The notes under the pieces: generated by a model
Seen by the model: only the letters and a program-made list of their open reading frames with translations
Told to the model about the DNA's origin: nothing
The model's database searches: none
Translations under genes and position numbers: made by a program
Part shown: positions 23,090 to 35,672 of the stretch, piece after piece
How positions within the stretch are numbered: the stretch's first letter is position 1
Layout: each line of letters opens with the position of its first letter
Assembly (NCBI GenBank): GCA_021234155.1
Contig: JAJEKV010000025.1
Span: forward strand, 4,243,773 to 4,307,772
DNA from: Isoetes taiwanensis
Taxonomy: Eukaryota; Streptophyta; Lycopodiopsida; Isoetales; Isoetaceae
Reading direction: 5' to 3'
Length of the DNA: 64,000 nucleotides

Positions 23090-24100
23090 AGCATATCATT
23101 AGCCTTGTTAACTGAATTTTCTGAGATAGAACAAATAGCTTTCATACTTACCTCTGCATCAGAATCTTCCTCATCATTGTTTGTTTCTTGAGTGAGATTG
23201 ATGCTGGAATTCCCTTCCCTTTTTCCTTTTGAGAAGTTGCCTTTCTTTTCTGAGGTGGAATAATAATTTTTGTTTCTTCCCTTCCCAATACCTTTAGGAC
23301 TTGGACATTCTGTAGCTACATGTCCAATCCCTTCACAATTGAAACACCTGTTTTCCTTCAACTTAGGACAATTATTTTTAAGGTGTCCCATACCTTTGCA
23401 ATGATAACATGGCCCCAATTTATTTTTGTCACCCTTTGCCTTTCCAAATTTCCCTCTTCCTTTTCATGCATAGAGTATCTCGGAGCTTTCTTCTTCCTCT
23501 CCTTTTATAAATTTTCTTTGCTCTATTTCTGTTCTTATCATAAGTTCTGCCTTCTCTCGATTTCTAGCCACACTTCTTACTAACGTGGACAGTTGTTCAT
23601 ATTCTGAAAATGCTCTAGATAGGGACAGTACATGAAAATCTTTTGTTATAGGAACTCCTGCAGCCTCAAGATCAGTTACAATATTGTCATATCTTTGGAA
23701 GAATTGTCCTCATCTTTGAACTTGAGTCTCTTTAGCTCCCTATCTAGCATCTCAATCTGAGAGGAATTCTTAACTTCATAGTGTTTGACTAAATATTCCC
23801 ACATCTCCTTTGGTGTTTTGTTTTTTAGTTTAAACATAATGCTTGAACTCAACTTACTTGAGATGATACACCTGGCCTGCTGTGCACGTCTTGAGGCATT
23901 TGCACTAGTACCAGCATTAACAGAGCCTTCAGTAGCTCCACTTTCTCCTGAGTGACTACTCTCTCCTTCTTCATATCCTGCAATCAGATCCCATAGATCT
24001 TCAGCTTGCAGCACATCCTTCATCCTTTCTTTCCAGGCCTGGAAGCCTGCTTCCCTTGAAACATATCCACTCCATTTAGTAATGAAGCTCCAAGTCTGGT
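23090..24100 (-). pseudogene. copia gag with two zinc knuckles, and start of protease
   Basis: Gag forms the particle shell and binds the element RNA. The N-terminal part reads AGFQAWKERMKDVLQAEDLW, the usual copia gag opening, then continues to a frameshift near 23676. The next frame carries two CCHC zinc knuckles, CYHCKGMGHLKNNC and CFNCEGIGHVATEC (about 23320-23400), after an in-frame stop near 23467. It ends MLIID exactly at the LINE-A target duplication; the next codons of the protease site (SGAE) are on the other side of the LINE. The frame is broken independently of the LINE. Confidence 0.9.
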
Positions 24101-24110
24101 TGCCATCAAA

Positions 24111-24122
24111 GCTCTGATACCA
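24111..24122 (-). other. primer-binding site for initiator-Met tRNA
   Basis: Read on the minus strand this is TGGTATCAGAGC, complementary to the 3-prime end of plant initiator-Met tRNA, and it lies one base inside the 5-prime LTR. It primes minus-strand DNA synthesis. Confidence 0.92.
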
Positions 24123-24123
24123 C

Positions 24124-24675
24124 TGTTAGAAAATATTGACTAAGCTTTAATGAAAAATCACTTGTTGAACAATGAACTAGGCAACCAACTTTACTTGTAT
24201 CTCTATAGTCTAATGCTTCAAGTTAAACCATTCAAACCATTAAATTGAAGGCATTGGAGCAATTGTCAATAGACTATATCTCGAACATCATTTGCCTTAT
24301 ACAAAAAATACAACACAGCAAATGATCACACTACCGTAATCAATCAACCGGATCACACATGCTCCCTTGTTCATCGCATTCCCCTTGATTATATAGAAGT
24401 CTTCCGGAGGTGTAGCACTCGGTCAAGCTGCCATGACCGTCGGCTCGATCCAGCAATGGAATTATCTTATTGGTCCAGCACTGTTCATTCTAATTTAACA
24501 AAACCTTATCCTTATGAAACATAACCGACTAAAATATGGGTCATATCTCTATAGGATTAAGGCATCAATGATATTTAACCATTAGGGTTAAGGCTACCCT
24601 TTTAGAACTTTCTCTAAAGTATGAGTATGCAGAAGTTCTTCCTCTTAAGCCTGAATATGCTGACATTATGCAACA
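24124..24675 (-). repeat. 5-prime LTR of the copia element
   Basis: 552 bp, matching 13730-14264. It should contain the element promoter (U3) and polyadenylation signal. It includes a block at 24585-24609 with AGGGTTAAGGCTACCCTT, itself a short inverted repeat, that is absent from the other LTR. Confidence 0.93.
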
Positions 24676-24680
24676 GGTTC

Positions 24681-26418
24681 TATGGCCTAGATCGTATGTT
24701 GGGCCTCTAGATGCCTCTTGTTTCGATTGCAGTTATTTATGATTGAGGGTGCCTATGATTTTGAAATATGAAATATGGGCTCGCCTGAGGTTTGGAATAT
24801 GATACAGGGGGTTCGAGTCTCTGTATGGGTTCGCTTAAGGTTTTAGAATAAGAAATAAAGGGGCTGAACCTCTACCGAAATTAATCAATGCCCTAATAAG
24901 ATTGCCTTAACCAATATAACCAGCAAGCTAACATAATTATTTTTTCTATTGGATCTTTTTTTTTACTACAACACGTTCAATTGTTTTAAATGTGTGGTCT
25001 CCCTTTCATGGGGAGCATATTTCTAGCCTAAGGGGTTTGTTTTTTTCCTCTTAGGCTATTGTATATTCATGTACTCTTGCATGTAATATATATCTGCCTT
25101 AACCTAAGAAGACAAAAAAACAAAAATGTAGGTTCAATTGCAAGAGGGAAGACTAGAGTTGTTAAGGCGAAGATATTACAAAAATAATGGAAGCATAAGG
25201 AATAAGTAAGGCTAAGGTTAACTAAACTATTTTGATATGCATCTCCAAAACAGATGTTAGAGAATGAACTAGAAGGTCAAAGTTTCATTAAAAGGGAAGA
25301 TGTAAATGAACACTTGCGGAGTTTTGAAATATTATTGCAGATTTGGAAGGTGCAAATGTCTTGTACACTCAACAGCAGCACATACTGGCTATGTTTGGAG
25401 TAGTCTCAAGTCTTGATATATTGGCATGTTTATCAATCCGTATGGTCATTTGGAAGTAAACTGCCCCAACTAGTCTAAAGCAATTAACATGGACATTATG
25501 CCTCCATGTGCTTGACATCAAAGGACACTTCCAGCTCTAGGGGAAATGAGAGGAGGAAGAGGTTTAGGTGTTGCATTGGGCGAGGAAGATGTGGAGGAAG
25601 AAATACTAATTTTGAGGCAAATCTGGCTAACGAAGTTCTATCATAAGAGGAGGAGAGGAATGAAGGCTCAAAGCTAGTGGAGCTAAAAAGCCTATCTTAA
25701 AAGCATGTAAAGGGAAGAGGCCATATTCAAGTTGGGAATGGAGATCTGTAGAGAATAAAAGATGTTGAAGTTCTTAAGCTATTTGACCCTAATAGAAATA
25801 TAATCAATTTACAAACATGTTCTTTGCTTCACCTTATGGTAAGCATTGCTGATATGGATGTAATGGGAAGTTTTTTGGATAGTGATTGCATTCCAAGGAC
25901 GGTCTTCCAGTAACGTGGCTCAGAATTAGATCACCTACATTTGCAATGCATGCATATTTAGAATGAAAATGATCGCGCTTAAAGCATGCTCATGATTGGA
26001 TTGAGCATAAACCACCTGGCAGGCTATTATATACAAACCATTGCATGATTCATGCTTGCATTTCTTTGAGGGTATGATTGGATACCGCTTGAAATATATT
26101 GGCAAATTATAGATTTAGAAAATCACGCTAAAGAAGTGTGAGCTTGGCTCATAGAAAAAGGGAAAGATAAGTATTCTCTTTAGTTAGACCATGAATATGG
26201 TCCCTTTTTTATGCCACCAAAATGGCAAAGCACTCATTTATGATCTCCAAATTGCATTGAGGAATGCTTTTGGCATTCTAGAAGAATGTCTGACCACCAT
26301 AGGTGATGACTATCTTAGAGTTTCTGATAGAGAATGTCATGCCTTTAGGACTCAAATAAATCCGGTTAGAGCATTGCTTGTTTTAAACCTCAAGTCCTTT
26401 GTTGATCTTGCACGAGAG
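24681..26418. other. no recognisable gene
   Basis: AT-rich sequence. Near 24750-24880 words such as GAAATATG and GGGTTCGAGTCTCTGTATGGG recur. A 98-codon plus-strand open frame (26191-26487) runs into the inverted repeat downstream, and I do not recognise it. Nothing else is supported. Confidence 0.45.
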
Positions 26419-27189
26419 ATGGTTCATATGCTTCTCATGCATATATGTTTTTGGGGTCTTGCCTTCCTTTGGAAGTTACCATTGTAGTATTTGATCTTGT
26501 GAAAGCATGATGCTCACTGAGTACTTTTGAATTAATTTTGTTCTATTACATGATTTAATAAATGAATGGCTAAGATTGTATATTCTAGAATATGGAATGG
26601 TTGTTGTTTTTCGGATTTTTTTAAGAACTTTTAAAGCTTGATAAAGGGTTAATCCAACATTGTATGGTCCAAAATATTCAACAACTGTAGGTTTTTGATT
26701 TTTAGAAACCCATTGAATAATTTGCACCATACAATGTCGGATTAGTCCTAGCCATTCATTTAAAAAAATATGTAATAGAACAAAACCACTAGAGCGACAA
26801 TGGAACAATATGGTACTTGCCCCTTCACTTATGTTCAAAACAAACATATACTTTTGTTAGTCAGAACAAAGATATATGAAGAAATAGGTTGTGCTGAGAT
26901 AGGAATCGAACATGGTCATCAGAAAAACACACAAAGATATACGATATGGCATTGTTTTTCTTCAACGTTTAACGTCGTTCTCACAATTTCCAATTAAACC
27001 AAAATCCAAAATATACAGTTCATGGTACATAAACCATAAAAAAAACAGAGTTTTTAGAGTTATCAACTATTCTAGAATAATCAAAAGTACTCTGTGAGCA
27101 TGTTTTTACAAGATCAAATAATACAAAGGTAACTTCCAAAGCAAGGCAAGATCACGAAAAAGTATGTGCATTAGAAGGATATGGACCAT
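26419..27189. mobile_element. fold-back / MITE-like element with long inverted ends
   Basis: The left arm (26419-26530) and right arm (27081-27189) are imperfect reverse complements of about 110 bp, sharing GGAAGTTACC, TATTTGATCTTGT and GAGTACTTTTGA on the matching strands. Inside is a second inverted repeat (26536-26785), with outer arms TTTTGTTCTATTACA and TGTAATAGAACAAAA and inner arms around ACATTGTATGGT and ACCATACAATGT. There is no coding content. This structure fits a non-autonomous fold-back DNA element with another one nested in it. Target duplications were not identified. Confidence 0.65.
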
Positions 27190-27397
27190 GAGGCTCCCAT
27201 ACTCCGGTGGTGCTCTCAGGTAAAAGCATGTTGAAGTGGATCAAAATCATGCATTTTTACACTACATTTTTACGCCACATTTGTAGTGCGCGGGCGAGTT
27301 TTAATATGGGCCAAAAGTTATGGAAGAGGTAGTTATAATGTTGGCAGGTTTAGGTTCGTTAGGCAGGTTCAAAATTTCATGCCACGTGTCCAAATAC

Positions 27398-27698
27398 TTC
27401 GATTTTTTGACCTTAGCATTCCATTCCACGCTTCCACAACTTCTCAGAGCACCATCTGTGCATGACTTGGCATTATACATACTTGAGGTTCTAGATAAAC
27501 GTTTGCAATTACTGAGCCCTCAGTAGTCATTATCTCCGCTTGTCTAGTATCATCATTACTACAAAGGTTTTTCCCTTGAAAACCTTTCGAGGCAGGGGTT
27601 TTTTAATCCTAGTAGTAATGATTGTACTAGCCCATTGTATGGGTCCCATGACCTATTGGTCTCCGTGGACGTTAAAAATTTTATTCTATTATTCTATT
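27398..27698 (+). mobile_element. 5-prime-truncated LINE-A copy
   Basis: From about 27398 the sequence is nearly identical to 22790-23077 of LINE-A, including GCATTCCATTCCACGCTTCC and GTGGACGTTAAAAA. It ends in a tail of ATTTTATTCTATTATTCTATT. Only the last 300 bp of the LINE are present. No target duplication is obvious on either side. Confidence 0.9.
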
Positions 27699-28835
27699 CT
27701 ATTCCTCCCCCACCTCTTGCTGCCAGATTGAGGAGAAAACATAAGAATTCATTTCCACAAGAATAATTATATAATTTGTGAACTCAATCTCTGTTGTAGT
27801 CTAACTTTGGTCATTGTTTCAATGTCTTAGAATAATTTCCTTTCAGATTAAAGAACCTCAACCCAGACCAATATCGAGAGGTAGTGATGTTGAATAAATA
27901 GATTACTGGGAAACCATATACTTTGGGGGAGGGGCATGGTACCTCTAACTTTTGTCACAACATACTATCTACATAAGAAAAATGAGCAAGTTAATTGGTT
28001 GAGCTTTTGGGAGCAACATGAAATGGAAAAGCACCAAAAAGCCTTGCAGCAAACAGGAATAGGAAACAAATCTAATTGTTCAAAGAAACATAAACAGCCA
28101 GGGTCACCACCACCTGCTGGAGATGTAAGTGAAAATGAAAATTAGGAGGCCAAGAATTGTAGAGCTATCCCAACACCTACGAAAAATCTTCAAAGCAACT
28201 GTCCCAGAGTCCTGTATCGGACATGATAAACAGAACACAAAACCAGAGTGATGTAAAGCCAATGTGTAGAAAGAAAGCAAATATTTCTACTGAATGAGGT
28301 ATTCCTTCAACCAGTAGAAGAAACTGAACTAAGCACAGTTTTATTATATATGGACTTCTTGTAAGTCCATATATATCTCAAATGCTCATAAGTGTGTAGA
28401 ATAGAGGGTGTATAATACAACATAAATGGAGATGTGAGACAAACATCTAAAATGAATTCATTAGATATCGTTTACAAACATATGGAGCATATAACATTAT
28501 GACTAAATGTACAGTAATGCAGCCTGAAATTAGGCGAGCGCCCAATTTTGAGTTACTTCTATGCGGAATTAGTCGAATACATAACAAATAATTCTCAAGA
28601 GTCAGGTTGCTCTTCATCTGGCAGACCTTTTACAGTTTCTTCAATCTATGCTTGAGCTTGCTGGGGGCAGCATCTTTCATATTTTCTATCCTCTCCATGA
28701 ATTCTTGGGAGTTCAGTGACTTATTTCACTCCTCTTCTACCTCACGTGGAGCCGACATCTCGATCACAAGACTCTAAGTAGCCATTAATTACACTTACGA
28801 CAATAAAAGTTTAGTTAGAACAAAAGGTTATGACC
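27699..28835. other. no firmly supported gene
   Basis: A plus-strand open frame at 27936-28145 ends in a Lys/Pro-rich tail (KHKQPGSPPPAGDVSENEN). It could be the N-terminal exon of an element gene but matches nothing known to me. The rest is AT-rich without motifs. Confidence 0.4.
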
Positions 28836-29080
28836 CAAAAGTCCAAACTGGACATGGCAAAAAGTTCCCCCCAAGGGCCAAACTGGGCGGCATCCAATTT
28901 GCCCTGGAGGGTGTTGCCTTGGACAACAAAACATCCACCCCAAAGGGCCAAACTTCGGGGTGCCCAATTGGCCACAGGAGATGTTGCTTTGCATGGAAAA
29001 ACGTTTTCCCCCAGGGGCCAAGGCTGCTCCAATTTGCTCTTTTGGGGGTTGGGGGTTGCTTTTTCACCCAAAAATCCAAA
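28836..29080 (+). repeat. tandem repeat, unit about 71 bp
   Basis: Units begin CCCCAAGGGCCAAACTGGG or a variant and contain CCAATTTGCCCTGGAGG-like and GTTGCCTTGGACAACAAAA-like blocks. There are two good copies (28866-28936 and 28937-29008) and partial copies on both sides. The several overlapping open frames here are artefacts of the repeat. Confidence 0.7.
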
Positions 29081-29194
29081 TCAAGGACGGGCCTTGATTA
29101 CATTGGAAGTGTTGCCTTGCCCTGGGCGAGTCATCCAATGCAATCAAATTGGGAGCCCATTTGTATGAGATAAATTTGTATCTTGAGATAAAAA

Positions 29195-29715
29195 ATGCCA
29201 AAAATGGAGTTTGGATGCATAAATTAGATCAAAAAATATATTCTGCCACCCCAGTTTGAGCCAAATTTGGAGCCCATTTATTTAAATACGACGATTAATT
29301 ACTTTTTATCAAAGTTCCTCTGGACAAGCCTTCTAATGAGCTAAAGAACGCCAAAAATAGAGTCTAAATGAAAAAGTTATGCCAAAAGTTCTATTCTGCC
29401 ATCCCGGAACCCCTCAAATTAGGTGGTCTCCCAATTTGCAGTCAAGCTGATAGAATAGGCTTTTTTTATATAATTTTTAATTCTGGACTTTCTTTTTTAC
29501 GTTCTTAAGCTCTTTGGAAAGCTTGTTTAGAGAGCTTTAATAAAGATACCAATCAGGCATTATATTTACACAAATTGGTCCCCAAATTTGGCTCAAATTA
29601 GGGGCACCCAATTTAAGGGATTCCAAGGTAGCAGAATAGACTTTTTGGCATAACTTTTACATCTGAACTTTTTTTTCGGCATTTTTTAGCTCTTTGGAAA
29701 GCTTTTTCAGAGGGG
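29195..29715. repeat. complex direct and inverted repeats
   Basis: A block with CAAAAATAGAGTCTAAATG, AAGTTATGCCAAAAGT and TATTCTGCCATCCC at 29335-29440 recurs inverted at about 29555-29700. It also recurs, diverged and in direct orientation, at 29195-29275. The blocks share CCAAATTTGG-type words and GCTCTTTGGAAAGCTT. It could be a fold-back relic; no coding content. Confidence 0.6.
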
Positions 29716-30670
29716 TAAAAGCATCATACATTAGTTCTAAATTCATGTACTATTTTGCACTAGAAAACCCGTTTTTTATGTAATTTTGAATGTATGGTAG
29801 GAGGGCACGTGCTTGTCGTATATATTTAGAAAAGGAATATATTTGGTTGTATGTCATCATTATATGAAGTGGCCGACGGCTATTGCAAAATTTTGGGTAC
29901 AACCACTGGATTCCCTCCGATCCAAGCAAATTCCCTCCAATCCATCCCCAAACAAGTAAATTCCCTCCAATCTATGGTCTAAGAATCTAAAACCAAGAAA
30001 AAAAAATTAAATTCTTGCCGGATCTTTTCATGCATATCAGTTTTCATAGTAGTAGGGATATGGCACAAGAAAATCAAAGTATGAACAAAATGACTCAGGG
30101 TGATGTCTAAAATGAGGACGGTGATACCGAAATTGACAAAGGGAAGCAGAAAATGGTTGAACAAGATACTCTGAATGACAAGCTGAATGAAGTGATAGAG
30201 AGGGATATTGTCAACAGTGAGAATGACAGATGGAATGAAATCAAACAGTTTTCGAATCAAAATGAACGTTGGCGCTCACATTGGCGCTCCTTGTGCCCGC
30301 CTCGGGAAACGTGAGAAGCCTGAGACTCGATGGATGAGTCCTTGCTAGAGGATGTTCTCCAGAGTCTGGGGCTTCCCCAGATCCCAGTGGACCACGATGT
30401 GACAGTCAATGCCATTAGGAACCTTCTTAGCTTAGCGTACAACAATCAATCTAGGATAGGATTTAGCAGGACGTCAGTAGGCAGTCATTTCCTTAGTATA
30501 CTGTGCTTTGACAGACTAGGATCTTTAAGAATTTGTGCTCATAACACCGGATTTGGCTCTGGGTAATCGCTTTCCCAGAAATCTTTTTCGTCTCAGTGTA
30601 CCCTTTGATTTTGGGGCAGAACCCTTAGTTCGGTGGGCTCTTTTCTTCAATCTACAGCCGGCGGAAAGCT

Positions 30671-32725
30671 TTGAGGACCTTGACATCTTGGTGTGGCAGT
30701 TTGAAGCTGAAAATTAACAGGAAAATGGAATGCAGGGTCAGCAGCAGCAATGTGGTAAGGCCAAAACCAGGAACTCAGGAAGCAAGATTGGAGGATGAAG
30801 AATGGACGCAAATATTTTGGTTAGATGACAGAAGGGATGAAACTTGGAAAACTCTCAAAGAAATTTACATAGCCTTCAACATTATAAAAGATCAACAAAA
30901 GGCTGCAGCGGTATGCATGGGTGTACAGGAAGATGGTCGGGTTGTTGCCGGAATGGAAAGATATGAGGGAATTGAAAAAGATTACGCTGAGGGAAGGGCA
31001 AGTGACAGAGATTGGGTGTGGAACATGCTGGAAATCGCCCGAGTTGTGGATCATTCTCTGTACAAATGGATTACTGTCAAACAGGGGCACACAAAGGATG
31101 ATTGCTGCAATCTAAAAAATAATATCTTCAGAAAATCAATGGACGAGTTACTCAGCAAAGCGAAGATGATAGCGGTCAAGCTCGACAGTTTGAATTGGAC
31201 TTCCAAGGCAAGCGTGAAACTTATCAAACGATGGGAAGAAGCTGAAGATCACGTTATAGAATGGCACAGGCGTCAGTTCAAAGCTTCTCTCCCAAATAAC
31301 ACTGAATTCTTGGGGGATATTACCAACTCTTTCGAAACCTATCAACTAAATCTGAGAAAGGAAGGGTTAAAGGAGTGCAGTATCAGGGATAGCAACGGAT
31401 TCTTTAATCCTGCAGAGGTGGAGACATGTGGGTGCCAGAATTGCAAGATGATCAAGGAAACCGGGCTCAATAACACTGATACCAAGGTGGGAAACCTCAA
31501 AATCCGCAACAGAATTCCGGTAATGGGCAAAAGTGACTCAGCAAAAGGTATGATCCCTCCTGCTACTTACAAAAGTGCTTTATTAAAAAATGAATCTGTG
31601 GATTTTGCTAAGGACAAGAACAGGGACATCTGTCAGGAAGAGGGGATAAAAAAAGACTATATCGACCTTCAGTCCATCTCGGATCCCTCAGCCTATGATA
31701 ATTTCTCCAAGAGGGCTTTTTTTATTCATTTTCCCAGGAGGAGTTTGCCTATCAGTGATGTCAAGATGTGGGTCACTAAATCTCAAAACATCCCTATCAT
31801 GTCTATTCTCAAGATGGACAACAGAACCTTCCAAATAGTTTGTAGGGACGAGATGTCTGTGAGCCAAATTCTTAAAAGAAAGATCGATCAAATCAATTAC
31901 CAGCCCTTCTACATTATGAAATGGAGTCCCAATTTTGTTCCTGACAAGCAAGATTGTATAGCTACTACCACTTGGGTCTCCTTCCCTAACCTCCCTCCGG
32001 TTTTCTGGACCACTTCTCATCTTAAGGCCTTAGCAGAGGACTTAGAGGAAATCATAGATATCAATATTCCTCAAACGAACTTCCCCACTATCTGCATATC
32101 CAAAGCTATTAACTCCAAATGGAGGAGGGAAATTAAGGTGAAAATTGGCTAGGAAAACTACATGAGTCTCAAAGTCAATTATTCTAAGATGCCAGTGATA
32201 CCCCTGGGAGAGGATTCGGGGAAAGGCAAGGAGATACCTCAAAAGGAGCAGGCTAGGCAAATTTGGATCCCTAAAGCCCAGGAAAAAGGTGAGACTAGTA
32301 GTAAGGCTAGTGCCGAGACTAGCATTAATGCTACAGAGATTACTGCCAAGAATCTCATACCTAAAAGGATCTGCACCACCATGAACATGGATCAGAATAT
32401 GGTTTTAACTTTAAATAATGTTAACTTCTCTGTTAAGATTGATACAGGGCAATTCACCTTGACCATTCCCGAGAATATACCTGAAAATCTCATGAAGAAC
32501 AGGGCTTGGGAAGTGGACAATAGAATTGAAGAAGTCTTAATTGATAAAGAGCAGGAGTGGCAAATGGTTACCAAGAAGAAAGGAAGCGGCAAGAAGAAGA
32601 TCTATCCAGGACCCAGCCGAATCAGTCCAAGAAAAAGCACCATTCAAGGAGGAATGTTACAGGTAAGTATAAATATTAATGGACCGAACTTTGAGTTGCG
32701 TTACCTGGAATCTTCAAGGTATTAA
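30671..32725 (+). pseudogene. LINE-B ORF1 with DUF4283-like domain and one in-frame UAG
   Basis: ORF1 proteins bind LINE RNA. The frame is open from 30671 (a Met at 30725 may be the true start) to a UAG at 32150-32152, and continues in the same frame to 32725. The region at about residues 350-460 has RAFFIHFPRRSLP, then YIMKWSPNFVPDKQD, TTTWVSFPNLPPVFWTTSHL and LAEDLEEIIDI, the hallmark order of the DUF4283 fold found in plant LINE ORF1. The usual CCHC knuckle after it is not seen. After the stop, a Lys/Ser-rich tail includes VTKKKGSGKKK. The last 47 bases overlap ORF2 in another frame. The stop probably replaces a Trp codon. Confidence 0.85.
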
Positions 32726-35672
32726 TAGTAGCATCAAGAGGGAGCGTTTGAAGGTATGTATTCTCTCTCTTAACCTTGATATTCTTTTTTTACAAGAGCA
32801 TAAGATTCATGATATTCATCATGAAAATATTATCAAAAAGACTCTTCCTAGTGGCTACAGTCTATGGTCTATTCCAGCTCAAGACTCTTCTGCAGGAATT
32901 GCCATCATTTGGAGAGACAATCTTGACTTAATTGATCCCTATATGGTCAGTGATAGAGAGGGCAGATGGCAGATTCTTAGTTGCAACATGAGAAAAGTGA
33001 GATTAGCCCTCATTAATATTTATGCCTACAACAATCCAGGGGACAGGATTAAGGTTTGGACAAAAGTTAGGGATTATAGTTTAGATAATATTGAGTATGA
33101 TGAATGTATTATGGGAGGAGACATGAATATGGTGACCAATGATTATATGAGGAATAAGAATTTCAAGCCTTTGTTGCCTCAGGAAAAAAATATTTGGAAT
33201 AACCTCATTCAAACTCATCATCTTGTGCTGGCTAGAACCAAGCCTAATGATTTCAGTTGGACTGATAAAAGGGTGGACCCCATCTGGTGTCTCCATGACA
33301 GATTCTATCTTTCAGAAAACCTTTGGAATAACAGCAACAGAGTGGAGAACATGAAAGGGTATACCCTCTCTGATCACTTCCCACAGAAAATTATAATTTC
33401 GACCCAAAATCAGAGCAGAAATAGAAAAACTTATTTCAAATTGAATGTAACTCTGCTTGATCACAATGACTTTATGACTAAGTTACAAGATGTGATAGAA
33501 AGATACCCCAAACCCCCGGGTAGCTCTGGCTGGATGGATTGGTGGGTCAGGGTATCAAAAGCCATCAAGAATTGGCTAAAGGAATGGGGAAAAGAGATTC
33601 ATTACCAGAAGATGGCTCACCTTAGGAATCTTAGAGAAACCCTTCCTCATGTTCCCAGGGATCAAGAGGATCAAATCAGAAAGGAAATAGAAAAAGAGGA
33701 GATAAGGATTGCTAGAGGATGGAAGCTTAAGTCTAAAATCAGGGAGATCAAGGAGGATGAGAGATGTAACTCAAAATTTTTCTTTATCAAAGCAAAAGGT
33801 AGGGCTAAGAAGAATCACATCTTTGAAGTCCTGGTGGAAAATGATTATATTACCAAGGAAGAGGACATCAAGAGAGCTGCAACCATGCATTTCACCAACA
33901 TTATGGGAACTAACCATGACTGCTAGCCTGCTATTATGAATAATTTTATAAATCTTCAGGCTAAGGTTAGCAATGAGCATAACAGGGATTTGGAGAAGAT
34001 TTTCAGTAATAATGAGCTATATCAAACGGTTAAAGATATGGAGAATGGGAAAACGCCCGGGCCGGATGGCTTGCCAGCTGATATGCCTAGCAATTTCTCT
34101 GATTACAGACCGATCTCTCTTTCCAATGTGATCTACAAAATTATTTCGGGTGCAGCTAGGCTTAAGCCTGTCCTTGAAAAAATTATTAGTTCTTCTCAGT
34201 CAGCTTACTTGAAGGACAGATATATTTTAGATAATGTAGTTACAGCCATTCTAGGTTTGAATTGGGCCAAAGATTCTGGTCAAGACATTGCTCTCATCAA
34301 GTTAGACATCACAAAGGCTTTTGATATGGTAAGCTGGAATTTTCTGCTCCAATGTTGCATATTTTTTATGCTATTTTGAATAACTCTCGTTCCTCTTCTG
34401 TCTAAAAATGGAAAGGCCATCATAGCTAATTTTGTCATTGCAACTTCACACGTTTATCAATCATCTGTTATTCTTGCTCCTAAGAAGGTCTCTTCAAGGC
34501 TCCAGGGTATAATTGGGAGATTCATTGCCTCTGGTCAGAACAAAAGGTGTTGGACACCTGTATCCATGGAAGAGTGCTGTAAAAAAAAGAAGGATGGTGG
34601 TTTAGGAGTTATCAATATAGAGAAGCAAGGGATTGCACTCACAGCTAAATACTGTTTTAAAGCTGCTTATGGACTTATCAATCATCCTATTTCTATTATC
34701 ATTCAGCACTACATTAACAAGTGTCATCCTTTTGGGTGGAGGAACATCAAAATGCATCTCCCCCATTCTATTTATTTTCCCTTTACCATTCCTAATTCTA
34801 CTCCTGGCATTCTGAAGAAATGGATCAGGGCATGGATTCAGGTTAGAAGTATGTATAAGTGGAAAGAGGGCCTGTCTATGGATCAAACTATCTTTTGGAA
34901 TCCTGCTCTGATTACTAATAATGAAAACTTGTGCTTAGCCTGTCATTTTCCAGACCAGGTTAAGAAATGGAGCTCTAAAGGTATTATCTATGTGCATAAC
35001 ATGTTTAATGACCAGGGCCTGATTCCCTTTGAGAGCTCTCTCTTGGCTGAAGAAGGCGAGGACTGCAAGTTTTTGTATAATAATATCTGTACCACTTTGA
35101 CTTATGGCATTTGGTCCATGGATGGCATAAACTGGAATCATAACAGTTTGTTGACTTTTACTGTTAGGAATGCATACAGGTTTTTGATGAGGAATCAGGA
35201 AATTACCATCCACAGAAAGTGGCAAACTGATCCAGACAGATGTAGAAGGAACCTCACTTTCATGTGGTCCAGCCCGATTTTCCCAAAAATCAAGTCTTTT
35301 ATGTGGCAGCTTTGGCATAAGGCTCTGGCTACAAACATGAAGAGGCATAAACTCCACATGGCTGAATCGGACATATGCATCAGATGTATGGCAAACAGGG
35401 AGGATGAAAATCATTTATTCAGAACATGCATCTGGGCTGAGTGGATTCTGGAGCTGGCCTCAGCCTACCTGGGATATGATCTATCCTCCCTCAGCTATCT
35501 GGATTTCTTCCTTCCGAATAACCCAACTGATTGGAGGATCTATATCCTCCCATGGAGAATTTGGAAGGGGAGAAATGAATTTGTTTTTAACTATGATATT
35601 ATACACCCGGAGGGAGTAATTAGACAAATTAAATATGATGTTGATTGGATTCTTGAAGGACTATCAAACTAA
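32679..35672 (+). pseudogene. LINE-B ORF2: endonuclease intact, RT core deleted
   Basis: The endonuclease (32679 to about 33400) looks complete: VTWNLQGINSS, LFLQEHKIHD, GGDMNMV and TLSDHFPQK. After a stop at 33926 the RT resumes in another frame (33936-34379) with NGKTPGPDGLPADM joined directly to PSNFSDYRPISLSNVIYKI. About 40 residues usually lying between these are missing. It then reads LIKLDITKAFDMVSWNFL and breaks off. The palm with the YxDD box is absent. The C-terminal frame (34566-35672) has KKDGGLGVINIEKQGIALTA and a zf-RVT region with FMWSSPIFPKIKSFMWQLWH and CIRCMANREDENHLFRTC. The protein could cut DNA but not copy RNA. Confidence 0.92.

Larger units (their letters stand above)
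13730..24675 (-). mobile_element. full-length Ty1/copia LTR retrotransposon, split by a nested LINE
   Basis: The element reads on the minus strand. It has two LTRs (13730-14264 and 24124-24675) with ends TGTTAG and GCAACA as read on the plus strand. The 5-bp target duplication GGTTC sits at 13725-13729 and 24676-24680. A primer-binding site complementary to initiator-Met tRNA and a purine tract are in the right places. The gene order gag, protease, integrase, RT, RNase H is the Ty1/copia order. It contains a 5.55-kb LINE at 17524-23077, so the copia element itself is about 5.4 kb, a normal size. Frameshifts and a changed RT catalytic residue make it defective. Confidence 0.95.

Noticed and set aside
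24111-24122. A tRNA gene fragment
   Set aside because: The tRNA-complementary sequence is the primer-binding site of the copia element, next to its LTR.
28811-29173. Several overlapping frames of 68-112 codons
   Set aside because: They arise from the 71-bp tandem repeat and differ in all frames.
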